From Desulfobacterales bacterium (GTDB taxonomy: Bacteria > Desulfobacterota > Desulfobacteria > Desulfobacterales > JAHEIW01): 10,832 nt of DNA. Location of the stretch: contig JAQYWI010000180.1 of assembly GCA_030145015.1 (NCBI GenBank), forward strand, positions 1-10,832, in the 5' to 3' direction. Position 1 is the first letter of the stretch; every line of letters begins with the position of its first letter. Positions 1-5,652 of the stretch are shown in pieces. The position numbers were made by a program, and so were the translations under genes. The notes under the pieces were generated by a model. That model did not search any database. It had not been told where the DNA came from and saw only the letters and a program-made list of their open reading frames with translations.

Positions 1-119
1 TTTGCCTCTAAATTACCAATTTTTTCTCAATTCTTGTAAAAGTTTAAATTTAGGGTTGAAATTTTTTTATTTATAGCGCATTAATTCCCTTTCAAATCAT
101 CATCGGGGCTAGGAAGGCC

Positions 120-147
120 TTGACGATCCATCACCGAAAATTATAAA
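120..147 (+). promoter_or_regulatory. Candidate sigma70 promoter for the cytochrome gene
   Basis: TTGACG (120-125) and TATAAA (142-147) are separated by 16 bp. Each box matches five of six consensus bases. The predicted transcript would start near 154 and give a leader of about 45 nt before the cytochrome start. The surrounding DNA is AT-rich, so chance matches are possible. Confidence 0.4.
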
Positions 148-199
148 TTATATTTTACAAATTATAGAAATTACTTGAGTTCGCTACAGGGAGATGAGA

Positions 200-685
200 A
201 TGCAGAAAATAGGTCTTTTATGTTTGTGCTTGAGTATGATTTTGGTTTTTGGAAGTATTACGATTGTCGTGGGGCAGGAAGCGGAAGATGAAATGGTGGT
301 TCCCATGGGGATTATCGTGCTTGAACCGCCGGAATCGGTGGAACCAAAGCGATCTCCTGTTGAATTCCCGCATTCTACTCATTTTGCCAGCGTCGCTTGT
401 GGAACCTGCCATCATAAATGGCAAGGAACCGATCTAATAAAGGGGTGCGGCACTACAGACTGTCATGATGTGACAGTTTCACCGACCAAGTCCGGCGAAG
501 GTAGATCAGATCCGGAACTAGCAATAAGGTATTACAAGACCGGATATCACCAAATGTGTATTGGATGCCATAAGGAATTAAAAATCCAAAACATAGAATT
601 GGAGACGTCTTTTAAAGAGGTGAAAGAAACCTTGACGGTTCCCGGCCCGACCAGTTGCATTCAATGCCACCCGAAAGAGGAATAA
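200..685 (+). CDS. Periplasmic tetraheme cytochrome c3 family protein
   Basis: This is a class III (c3-type) multiheme cytochrome, an electron carrier in the periplasm of sulfate reducers, usually between hydrogenases or formate dehydrogenases and membrane redox complexes. The ATG at 200 is preferred because AGGGAG (188-193) lies 6 nt upstream; the in-frame ATG at 194 directly abuts that site. Residues 1-26 form a hydrophobic signal peptide ending near VVGQ. Four heme motifs follow: CGTCH (67-71), a CX4CH motif (83-89), CIGCH (120-124) and CIQCH (153-157). The protein has exactly eight histidines: four in heme motifs and four others (58, 61, 72, 117). That is what four bis-histidine hemes need. 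FPHSTH just before heme 1 is typical of the family. At 161 residues it is somewhat longer than classical c3 because of an N-terminal extension. It stands alone with its own promoter, so its partner cannot be read from the context. Confidence 0.93.
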   Translation: MQKIGLLCLCLSMILVFGSITIVVGQEAEDEMVVPMGIIVLEPPESVEPKRSPVEFPHSTHFASVACGTCHHKWQGTDLIKGCGTTDCHDVTVSPTKSGEGRSDPELAIRYYKTGYHQMCIGCHKELKIQNIELETSFKEVKETLTVPGPTSCIQCHPKEE

Positions 686-747
686 AGCGCCGGCAAAAGC
701 ATTAAACGTGTTGAGGCCAACCCAACAAAATTGCGGCGATAAAAACT

Positions 748-1128
748 TTAGTGCAGGCGTTTTTCCCTTAGCCGGGTAAATTTTTCAAGCCGGGTTGCAA
801 ATTTTGTTTGTTGATGACCGTCACCCATAAAAAATACAACCAAATGCAGGCTTCGTTTTTTTAAGCCCAGAAAAAACCCGGTGATTTTAGCCGATCCCGG
901 AACACATTCTGAGGCCCGATCTGCCTGATCAGGCTTCCCCGTTCCGAGCGCAATTACCGATCTGAAAAAACACGTCAAATTTTCATCATTAAAAACCCGA
1001 TCCGGCGGCAGATAGGTATCTTCATATTTGCCTAAAATAAAATCTTCGAGCGCCTTGCTAAACACCCGGCGCAGCGTATCGGTTTTGGCAAAACAGCCCA
1101 TACCGACCATGTTTGACACATGGTTCAT
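748..1128 (-). CDS. Hypothetical protein, 126 aa
   Basis: I do not recognise this protein. The gene is supported by a strong ribosome binding site, AGGAG 8 nt upstream of the ATG at 1128, and by protein-like composition. No signal peptide, membrane helix or metal-binding cysteine cluster is visible; the two inner cysteines (about 53 and 75) are isolated. The C-terminal half alternates hydrophobic and polar residues (ITGFFLGLKKRSLHLVVFFM), followed by a probable helix rich in basic residues, which suggests a small alpha/beta cytoplasmic protein. The order LGL, LHLVVFFM, then a helix with LEKFTRL faintly recalls the C-terminal part of PTS EIIA/PtsN-like domains. There is no matching phospho-histidine motif, so I do not assign it. 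It converges on the cytochrome gene with a 62-bp gap. Upstream lie the heptamer repeats and a second minus-strand gene at 1429-1605. Confidence 0.6.
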   Translation of the reverse strand: MNHVSNMVGMGCFAKTDTLRRVFSKALEDFILGKYEDTYLPPDRVFNDENLTCFFRSVIALGTGKPDQADRASECVPGSAKITGFFLGLKKRSLHLVVFFMGDGHQQTKFATRLEKFTRLREKRLH

Positions 1129-1171
1129 TGTAACATCTCCTTTCAGTGTCCAGGGTTAATAGATAAGTAAT

Positions 1172-1370
1172 GAGTGCTGAGGTCTGAGGACTGAGGACTG
1201 AGCAAAACTACCTGATAGGCGCCCGACCCTTCAATATGACGTGTCGTTTTCCGGCCCGAATTGTCCTTCAGGGGCCTTGAGTTGTCGTTTTCCGGCGTGG
1301 GCTGGCATCGCTATTTACGCACTTTCATATTTCGCTATACCTCAGACCTCAGCACTCAGTCCTCAGTCCT
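1172..1370. repeat. Inverted pair of CTGAGGA-type heptamer arrays
   Basis: Left arm 1172-1202 consists of four 7-bp units (GTGCTGA, GGTCTGA, GGACTGA, GGACTGA). Right arm 1340-1370 carries the same four units on the other strand in rotated order. An exact 18-bp inverted repeat pairs 1172-1189 with 1340-1357, and a second exact 16-bp match pairs 1187-1202 with 1355-1370. The arms flank 137 bp of non-coding DNA. This resembles the short tandemly repeated (heptanucleotide) repeats described in other bacteria; no function can be read from it. Confidence 0.85.
1203..1339. other. Non-coding core between the heptamer arms, with a 14-bp direct repeat
   Basis: No convincing gene is present. TGTCGTTTTCCGGC occurs twice as an exact direct repeat (1242-1255 and 1283-1296), each copy preceded by CCTTCA (1230-1235 and about 1265-1270). 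It may be a decayed local duplication. With the flanking arrays it accounts for the roughly 300 bp without a gene between 1129 and 1428. Confidence 0.5.
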
Positions 1371-1385
1371 ATGTTTTCAGGCCTG

Positions 1386-1420
1386 ACACCCGACACCCGA
1401 CACCCGACACCCGACACCCG
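1386..1420. repeat. Five perfect tandem copies of ACACCCG
   Basis: Five uninterrupted copies of the 7-bp unit ACACCCG fill these 35 bp, beginning 15 bp after the right heptamer arm and ending 8 bp before the stop codon of the 58-residue gene. The unit resembles the ACACCTG/ACACCCG units at 7670-7744, so it seems to belong to a family present more than once here. Confidence 0.9.
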
Positions 1421-1428
1421 AAACCTTA

Positions 1429-1605
1429 TTATTCATAGGCACAGCAATGTTCATTGAAATAGACACTGGCTTCTTCGACCGTATCGAAGGTAATCCAATC
1501 CCGCCAGACTGTAATTTCGCCTTGTTTACGGGTAAGCTCAATGGTTGTGTTCCCGTGGTATTCGTAACACTCATCATAATCCGGATTATAAATATGCTTT
1601 GTCAT
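1429..1605 (-). CDS. Small hypothetical protein, 58 aa
   Basis: The reading frame begins at the ATG at 1605 and ends with TAA at 1429-1431. A good ribosome binding site, AGGGGGT about 8 nt upstream, supports the start. The protein begins MTKHIYNPDYDECYEYHGNT and continues through ITVWRDWITFDTVEEASVYF to an end with NEHCCAYE. It is rich in aromatic and acidic residues, has no signal peptide or membrane helix, and has the pattern of a small soluble alpha/beta protein: a strand pair (TTIELT, ITVW), then a helix (TVEEASVYFNEHC). It has three cysteines (13, 54, 55), not arranged as a known metal site. I do not recognise a family. It is divergent from the WYL regulator, with a 9-bp inverted repeat in the shared upstream region, so the regulator may control it. 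A + strand open frame across the same DNA lacks a ribosome binding site and is less protein-like. Confidence 0.72.
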   Translation of the reverse strand: MTKHIYNPDYDECYEYHGNTTIELTRKQGEITVWRDWITFDTVEEASVYFNEHCCAYE

Positions 1606-1698
1606 GTTATTTACCCCCTATTCTTTGGTTACCGGTTTCATTCTTATATTTTATCAAAATTGCAATTCCGGCCATTTTCGAATCCAAGACTACCACGG

Positions 1699-1723
1699 CA
1701 GTTTGTCAGATCCGGACAAACTG
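1699..1723. promoter_or_regulatory. Perfect 9-bp inverted repeat, candidate operator
   Basis: CAGTTTGTC (1699-1707) and GACAAACTG (1715-1723) are exact inverted copies separated by 7 bp. The site lies between the divergent 58-residue gene and the WYL regulator, where an operator for an autoregulating dimer would be expected. No T-run follows on either strand, so it does not look like an intrinsic terminator. Assigning it to the WYL protein is inference. Confidence 0.45.
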
Positions 1724-1852
1724 ATGGGGAAAAAATAAAAATTTTTCAATGGAAACTTGACCGGCGGCCCGGTTGGGGTTTAACTGTTGACGACATCATG
1801 TTTTGAAGCTGACGATAATTTTGCAAACCATGTATATAACGGGAGGGCATTT

Positions 1853-2839
1853 ATGGCACGGGGAGATCAACTGGCCAGGCAGTGGCGGATTTTGCAGAGC
1901 CTCATCGCCGCACGCAGGGGCAAATCAGCCGCCGATCTGGCCCGGGAACTTGAATACCACTGGCGTACGGTATATCGGGATCTGGAGGCGCTGCAGTTGG
2001 CCGGGTTTCCGATTTTTACCGGCCGGGTAGAGGGCAAAAACCTGTGGTCCGTGCTCGACAGCGCCCGGCACAACATACCCATTCCGCTTAACCTGACTGA
2101 GTTGATGGCCCTTTATTTCAGTCGGGGGATGATGACGGTTTTAAAAGACACTGTTTTTTATGAATCCCTGGAATCGTTTTTCCAGAAGATAAAAGCCACC
2201 CTGCCGGCTGAAACAATCCAATATCTCGACCGGATAGAGGAAAGCTTTGAGATCGGCTCAAAGCCTTATAAACAATATGGCCAATTGCGGGATTCAATCG
2301 ACAGGATCAGTGCGGCCACCATCCATCGCAAAATTATCGAAATCGACTATTATACCATGAGCCGCAAAGAAAAAACGCGGCGCAAAGTCGCCCCTTACAA
2401 AATCTGGTTTTTTGACGGAGCGTTTTACCTGGTCGGAAACTGTGGGTTGCGGGAAGACATCCGGATTTTTGCCCTGGACCGGATCAAATCGTTAAAGTTA
2501 ACGGATGAAACATTTGAAATGCCCGATGATTTTAAGGTCGAAGAATTTATGCAGACCAGTTTCGGGGTATTTCATGGCAAGCCGCAAAACGTCAGAATCC
2601 GGTTTGCGGCCGAAGTTGCCGGATACATAAGCGAAAAAATCTGGCATAAGACCCAGAAAATTCAACCCCAGAAGGATGGGTCCCTTATTTTTGAAGCACG
2701 GGTCGCCGGAACCGACGAAATTAAATTCTGGTTGATGACCTGGGGATCCAAGGCTGAGGTCCTGTCACCGGCAGCCTTGCGGGATGAAATGATATCAGAA
2801 GCGGAGGTCATGCTGCAAAATTATCAAACCGCAGGGTAA
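1853..2839 (+). CDS. WYL-domain transcriptional regulator (HTH + WYL + WCX)
   Basis: This is a DNA-binding transcription factor of the WYL superfamily, 328 residues, the usual length. The start at 1853 is chosen because GGGAGGG (1841-1847) sits 5 nt upstream; a frame opening at 1787 would add 22 residues without such a site. Residues 10-65 form an N-terminal winged helix-turn-helix (recognition segment WRTVYRDLEAL, 37-47). A middle linker with paired helices follows (about 80-150). The WYL core spans about 158-225, with the signature as AFYLVG (190-195) and the conserved RIFALDRI (204-211). The C-terminal WCX-like part ends WGSKAEVLSPAALRDEM (297-313). The usual Trp of the WYL triplet is Phe here. 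Family members sense small ligands or single-stranded nucleic acid and often regulate stress, DNA-damage or defence genes; the ligand here is unknown. No defence genes are nearby. The likely targets are itself and the divergent small gene. Confidence 0.9.
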   Translation: MARGDQLARQWRILQSLIAARRGKSAADLARELEYHWRTVYRDLEALQLAGFPIFTGRVEGKNLWSVLDSARHNIPIPLNLTELMALYFSRGMMTVLKDTVFYESLESFFQKIKATLPAETIQYLDRIEESFEIGSKPYKQYGQLRDSIDRISAATIHRKIIEIDYYTMSRKEKTRRKVAPYKIWFFDGAFYLVGNCGLREDIRIFALDRIKSLKLTDETFEMPDDFKVEEFMQTSFGVFHGKPQNVRIRFAAEVAGYISEKIWHKTQKIQPQKDGSLIFEARVAGTDEIKFWLMTWGSKAEVLSPAALRDEMISEAEVMLQNYQTAG

Positions 2840-2862
2840 ACATTTCCGCGTTACATAATTTT

Positions 2863-2889
2863 ACCACGAAGGTCACGAAGGACACAAAG
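2863..2889. repeat. Three 9-bp units of the ACCACGAAG type
   Basis: ACCACGAAG, GTCACGAAG and GACACAAAG stand in tandem in the 74-bp gap between the convergent WYL and aldo/keto reductase genes. From memory, similar CACGAAGGA nonamer runs are common intergenic repeats in environmental bacterial genomes. No terminator hairpin is seen in this gap. Confidence 0.65.
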
Positions 2890-2913
2890 TTAAGAAATAG
2901 AAACATTCATCTT

Positions 2914-4122
2914 TCAAGTTTCTAACTTCTTTTTGGCTTCTTGCATAAGCCTTGCGATGGGCAATCCCTGCGGGCATTTGCGCTCTGCCAGTGCATAATC
3001 CAGCTGGGTTAGACGTCGGCGAATATTCTCCGGAATTTTTTTAAAGCAGGCCGCAGCGTATTCATAATCATCGTAGCTGTTGCAGTACATCAAATAGCGC
3101 ATCACATCACCAATAGGTGCTTCTCCTTTTACGTGCGATTCACAAATAGCAGTACATCCGGCGCAGTAAGCAGCGCGGGTTTCTTGTGCATAGCGCTGCA
3201 ACAGTTCGTTGTCCCGGATTGACAGTTGGGTTTTATTCAGAGCGGCAGCCACATTCGACATTAGTATCGTCATGTTTTTCATTCGAGAGCAAATACTGGA
3301 TATTTGCGGGTTTTCCCACACTGATTTTAGCCTGGCCTGGGCATCGGTGAAGCCTTTTTGCAGAAACCGACCGGCCAGATCAAGTTCGGTTTCCGAATCG
3401 CTTCTGACCTGACCCCCGCCCTGGGTTTTCATGGCTGTCAGACCGATACCGGCTTTGACGCAGGCATCCATCGCGCGCCGCATCTGATCGGTATGCATCA
3501 AGCGATAATTGTAGGTCATCATAATGCCGTCAATCCAACCCAGTTTGGCCCCTGCCAGCAAGCATTCTTCCATGTTGCTGTGGGTGCTGAAGCCGAAGAA
3601 GCGAATTTTGCCTTCACGTTTGGCCCTTTCCGCCCAGACTTTGGTGTCGTCATCCATCTCGCTGATGCTGCTGATGCCGTGGACAAAGTACAGGTCGATG
3701 TAATCCGTCTTCATTTTATTTAAAGATGAGTTTAGATCACGGGTCATTCCGTTTAGGGTCCATGCACTGCTTTTTGTTACCAAGAAGATTTTTTTTCTAT
3801 CCTGCGGGTATTTATCCAGGTATTTGCCGAAACCGGCCTCGCTGCGACCCCAGCGATAGGAAGGCGCGGTGTCCCAGTAGGTTGCCCCCCACTTTACAGC
3901 CTGCCTGAGCATCAACTGATTCGAAGCCGTGTCAACCGTCCCCCCCACCGATAGAATAGATACCTGCGCTCCGGTTTTGCCAAAAGGCCGGGTGGGGACG
4001 GTTGCGTGCTTTTCAGAGGCGTTTGCCAGACCGGTCATCGGGGCGATAACAGAGCCCACTCCGGCCACTCCGGCAGCTTTTAAAAATTTTCGGCGTGACA
4101 AGTTGTTGTCTTTTTTTGTCAT
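2914..4122 (-). CDS. Tat-exported aldo/keto reductase with C-terminal Fe-S motif (copy 1)
   Basis: This 402-residue protein is an aldo/keto reductase of the iron-sulfur type. Residues 9-36 form a Tat signal (SRRKFLKAAG, then a hydrophobic stretch ending GLANAS), so the folded enzyme should be exported to the periplasm. The (beta/alpha)8 barrel carries the full catalytic tetrad: D84, Y89, K117, H148. The C-terminal region has C320-X2-C323-X3-C327 and a later C383-P, a pattern expected to hold a [4Fe-4S] cluster. The region that normally grips NADP(H) reads MTILMSN (284-290); the acidic residue usually before that Asn is replaced by Ser. Substrate unknown. GGAG lies 9 nt before the start. It is the last gene of the minus-strand cluster, 96 bp after its paralogue, with which it shares a nearly identical central block (3334-3591). 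Function as a carbonyl or sugar oxidoreductase is inferred only from the fold. Confidence 0.9.
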   Translation of the reverse strand: MTKKDNNLSRRKFLKAAGVAGVGSVIAPMTGLANASEKHATVPTRPFGKTGAQVSILSVGGTVDTASNQLMLRQAVKWGATYWDTAPSYRWGRSEAGFGKYLDKYPQDRKKIFLVTKSSAWTLNGMTRDLNSSLNKMKTDYIDLYFVHGISSISEMDDDTKVWAERAKREGKIRFFGFSTHSNMEECLLAGAKLGWIDGIMMTYNYRLMHTDQMRRAMDACVKAGIGLTAMKTQGGGQVRSDSETELDLAGRFLQKGFTDAQARLKSVWENPQISSICSRMKNMTILMSNVAAALNKTQLSIRDNELLQRYAQETRAAYCAGCTAICESHVKGEAPIGDVMRYLMYCNSYDDYEYAAACFKKIPENIRRRLTQLDYALAERKCPQGLPIARLMQEAKKKLET

Positions 4123-4218
4123 TTAAAATTTCTCCAACTAAATTTCTAGATTCTTTTTAGGTTCCGGATGGCAATTTTGAGAGTTGATTTTTAGTATGTC
4201 CGGCTTCCATTTATGGCT

Positions 4219-5424
4219 TTAAGACAATTCCTTCAGCGCTTCCTGCATAAGTTTACCGATCGCCATTTTCTGGGGGCATTTTTTTTCCGCTAAAGAATAA
4301 TCAAGATGAATCATCTGTCGGCATCGCTTTTTAGGAATTTTTTTAAGGTAATGGCTTGCCTTCCCGGGGTTGTCGTAACTGCGGGCATACATGAGATAAC
4401 GCATCACATCGCCGATGGGAACGTCGGCCGCAACAGCGGACTGACAAATGTCAGCGCAGCCGATACAGTAACCGGATCGCGTTTCCTGAGCATACTGTTG
4501 CAGCAGCTGTGTGTCCCCGGCGGAAAGTTCGGTTTTGTTAATGGCAGCAGCCACATTGGCCATTAGAATCGTCATGTTGGGCATTTCTGAACAAATGCTG
4601 GCGATATTTTGATTTTGCCAAACGGCTTTGAGTTTGGCCTGGGCATCGGTGAAGCCTTTTTGCAGAAACCGGCCGGCCAGATCAAGTTCGGTTTGCGAAT
4701 CGCTTCTGACCTGACCCCCGCCCTGGGTTTTCATGGCCGTCAGACCGATACCGGCTTTGACGCAGGCATCCACCGCGCGCCGCATGTCATCGGTATGCAT
4801 CAGGCGATAATTGTAGGTCATCATAATGCCGTCGATCCAACCCAGTTTGGCCCCTTCCAGCAAACATTCCTGCATGTTGCTGTGGGCGCTGAATCCAAAT
4901 AATCGGATTTTATCGGCGGCTTTGGCTTTTTTGGCCCAGGACTTTGTTTGATTATCCAATTCGTCCGCGTTCCAGACACTGTGGATGAAGAAAAGATCGA
5001 TATAGTCGGTTTTCATCCGTTCCAGTGATAAATTTAGATCTCGGGTTATACCTTTGGCCGTCCGGGAGTGGGATTTTGTCACCAGAAAAATCTTTTTACG
5101 GTCCTGAGGATATTTGTTTAAATATTTGCCGATTGCCTTTTCGCTATTGCCACCCATGTAGGTGTTGGCTGTATCCCAATAGGTCACGCCCCATTTGATC
5201 GCCTGTTTTAATAGCAACTGGCTGAAGGATACGTGTAAACTGGTGCCAAAACCCAGAATGGGAACCTCAATTCCGGTCTTGCCAAACAGTCGGGTCGGCA
5301 CAACCACGGATTCATCAGAAGCCCGGGCCAGGCTCTTTTTAAGCGTAATAACGGATCCCACACCGCCGGCACAGGCGGTTTTTAAAAACATTCTTCGGGT
5401 CCAGTTCAAATTCTTTTGGGTCAT
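4219..5424 (-). CDS. Tat-exported aldo/keto reductase with C-terminal Fe-S motif (copy 2)
   Basis: This is a tandem paralogue of the gene at 2914-4122, 401 residues, alignable almost without gaps. It has a Tat signal (TRRMFLKTACAGGVGS, residues 9-24), the catalytic tetrad at D84, Y89, K117 and H148, and C320-X2-C323-X3-C327 plus C383-P for a probable [4Fe-4S] cluster. The residue before the cofactor-region Asn is Ala (ILMAN, 286-290). The residues just after the active-site Asp and Lys differ (DTANTYMGGN against DTAPSYRWGR; TKSHSR against TKSSAW), which suggests different substrates for the two copies. AAAGGA lies about 10 nt before the ATG. A 208-bp palindromic element ends 20 bp upstream of the start, separating this gene from the polyferredoxin and possibly changing its transcription. 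Nucleotides 4636-4893 are about 95% identical to the other copy. Confidence 0.9.
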   Translation of the reverse strand: MTQKNLNWTRRMFLKTACAGGVGSVITLKKSLARASDESVVVPTRLFGKTGIEVPILGFGTSLHVSFSQLLLKQAIKWGVTYWDTANTYMGGNSEKAIGKYLNKYPQDRKKIFLVTKSHSRTAKGITRDLNLSLERMKTDYIDLFFIHSVWNADELDNQTKSWAKKAKAADKIRLFGFSAHSNMQECLLEGAKLGWIDGIMMTYNYRLMHTDDMRRAVDACVKAGIGLTAMKTQGGGQVRSDSQTELDLAGRFLQKGFTDAQAKLKAVWQNQNIASICSEMPNMTILMANVAAAINKTELSAGDTQLLQQYAQETRSGYCIGCADICQSAVAADVPIGDVMRYLMYARSYDNPGKASHYLKKIPKKRCRQMIHLDYSLAEKKCPQKMAIGKLMQEALKELS

Positions 5425-5444
5425 AGCAGGATTTTCCTTTATTC

Positions 5445-5652
5445 TAACCCTAATTGAGCGAAAGTCAGGGTTGCCCCAGCTTTAAGGCGTCCAAGGGTGA
5501 AGCTGTAGTTGTCTACCGCAAACCCTTGGCAACGCAGAAGATGGGGTAACATCGGCTTTCCCGAAGGGTGAACAAAATGAAAATTTTTTAAACGATAACT
5601 TATCCCTAAAAAGTAACCCTGTTTTTCATTTTGTTTACGATCAATTAGGGTT
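5445..5652. mobile_element. 208-bp MITE-like palindromic element with terminal inverted repeats
   Basis: The ends are exact 12-bp inverted repeats: AACCCTAATTGA (5445-5456) and TCAATTAGGGTT (5641-5652). A subterminal inverted pair CAGGGTT/AACCCTG lies at 5466-5472 and 5615-5621. Inside are two hairpins. Hairpin 1 pairs 5470-5478 with 5542-5550, then 5487-5490 with 5532-5535, then CCAAGGGT (5491-5498) with ACCCTTGG (5522-5529). Hairpin 2 pairs AACAAAATGAAAA (5571-5583) with its exact complement at 5623-5635. One pair in hairpin 1 is G-U on the + strand but A-C on the minus strand, so a folded RNA would favour the + strand. No coding frame is seen. No clear target-site duplication is visible. 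It directly abuts the stop codon of the polyferredoxin gene. The alternative is a dispersed palindromic repeat or a structured RNA. Confidence 0.6.

Noticed and set aside
1386..1420. CRISPR-like array
   Set aside because: The units are 7 bp and contiguous, with no spacers and no cas genes.
1699..1723. Intrinsic terminator
   Set aside because: There is no T-run after the stem on either strand, and the stem is not GC-rich.
1447..1806. A 119-codon + strand open frame
   Set aside because: It overlaps the better supported minus-strand 58-residue gene, lacks a ribosome binding site, has an odd composition and runs across the inverted repeat and into the regulator's upstream region.
1787..1852. 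A longer N-terminus for the WYL regulator
   Set aside because: The start at 1853 has a strong ribosome binding site and matches the family's usual N-terminus; the extra 22 residues look like translated upstream DNA.
3358..4902. Similar + strand open frames at 3358-3723 and 4609-4902
   Set aside because: They are antisense shadows of the two paralogous reductases, and their likeness comes from the shared block.
5440..5468. Outward promoter at the element's edge on the minus strand (CTGACT, 17 bp, TAGAAT)
   Set aside because: The predicted transcript start would fall after or within the ribosome binding site of the reductase gene, so it would not give a normal message.
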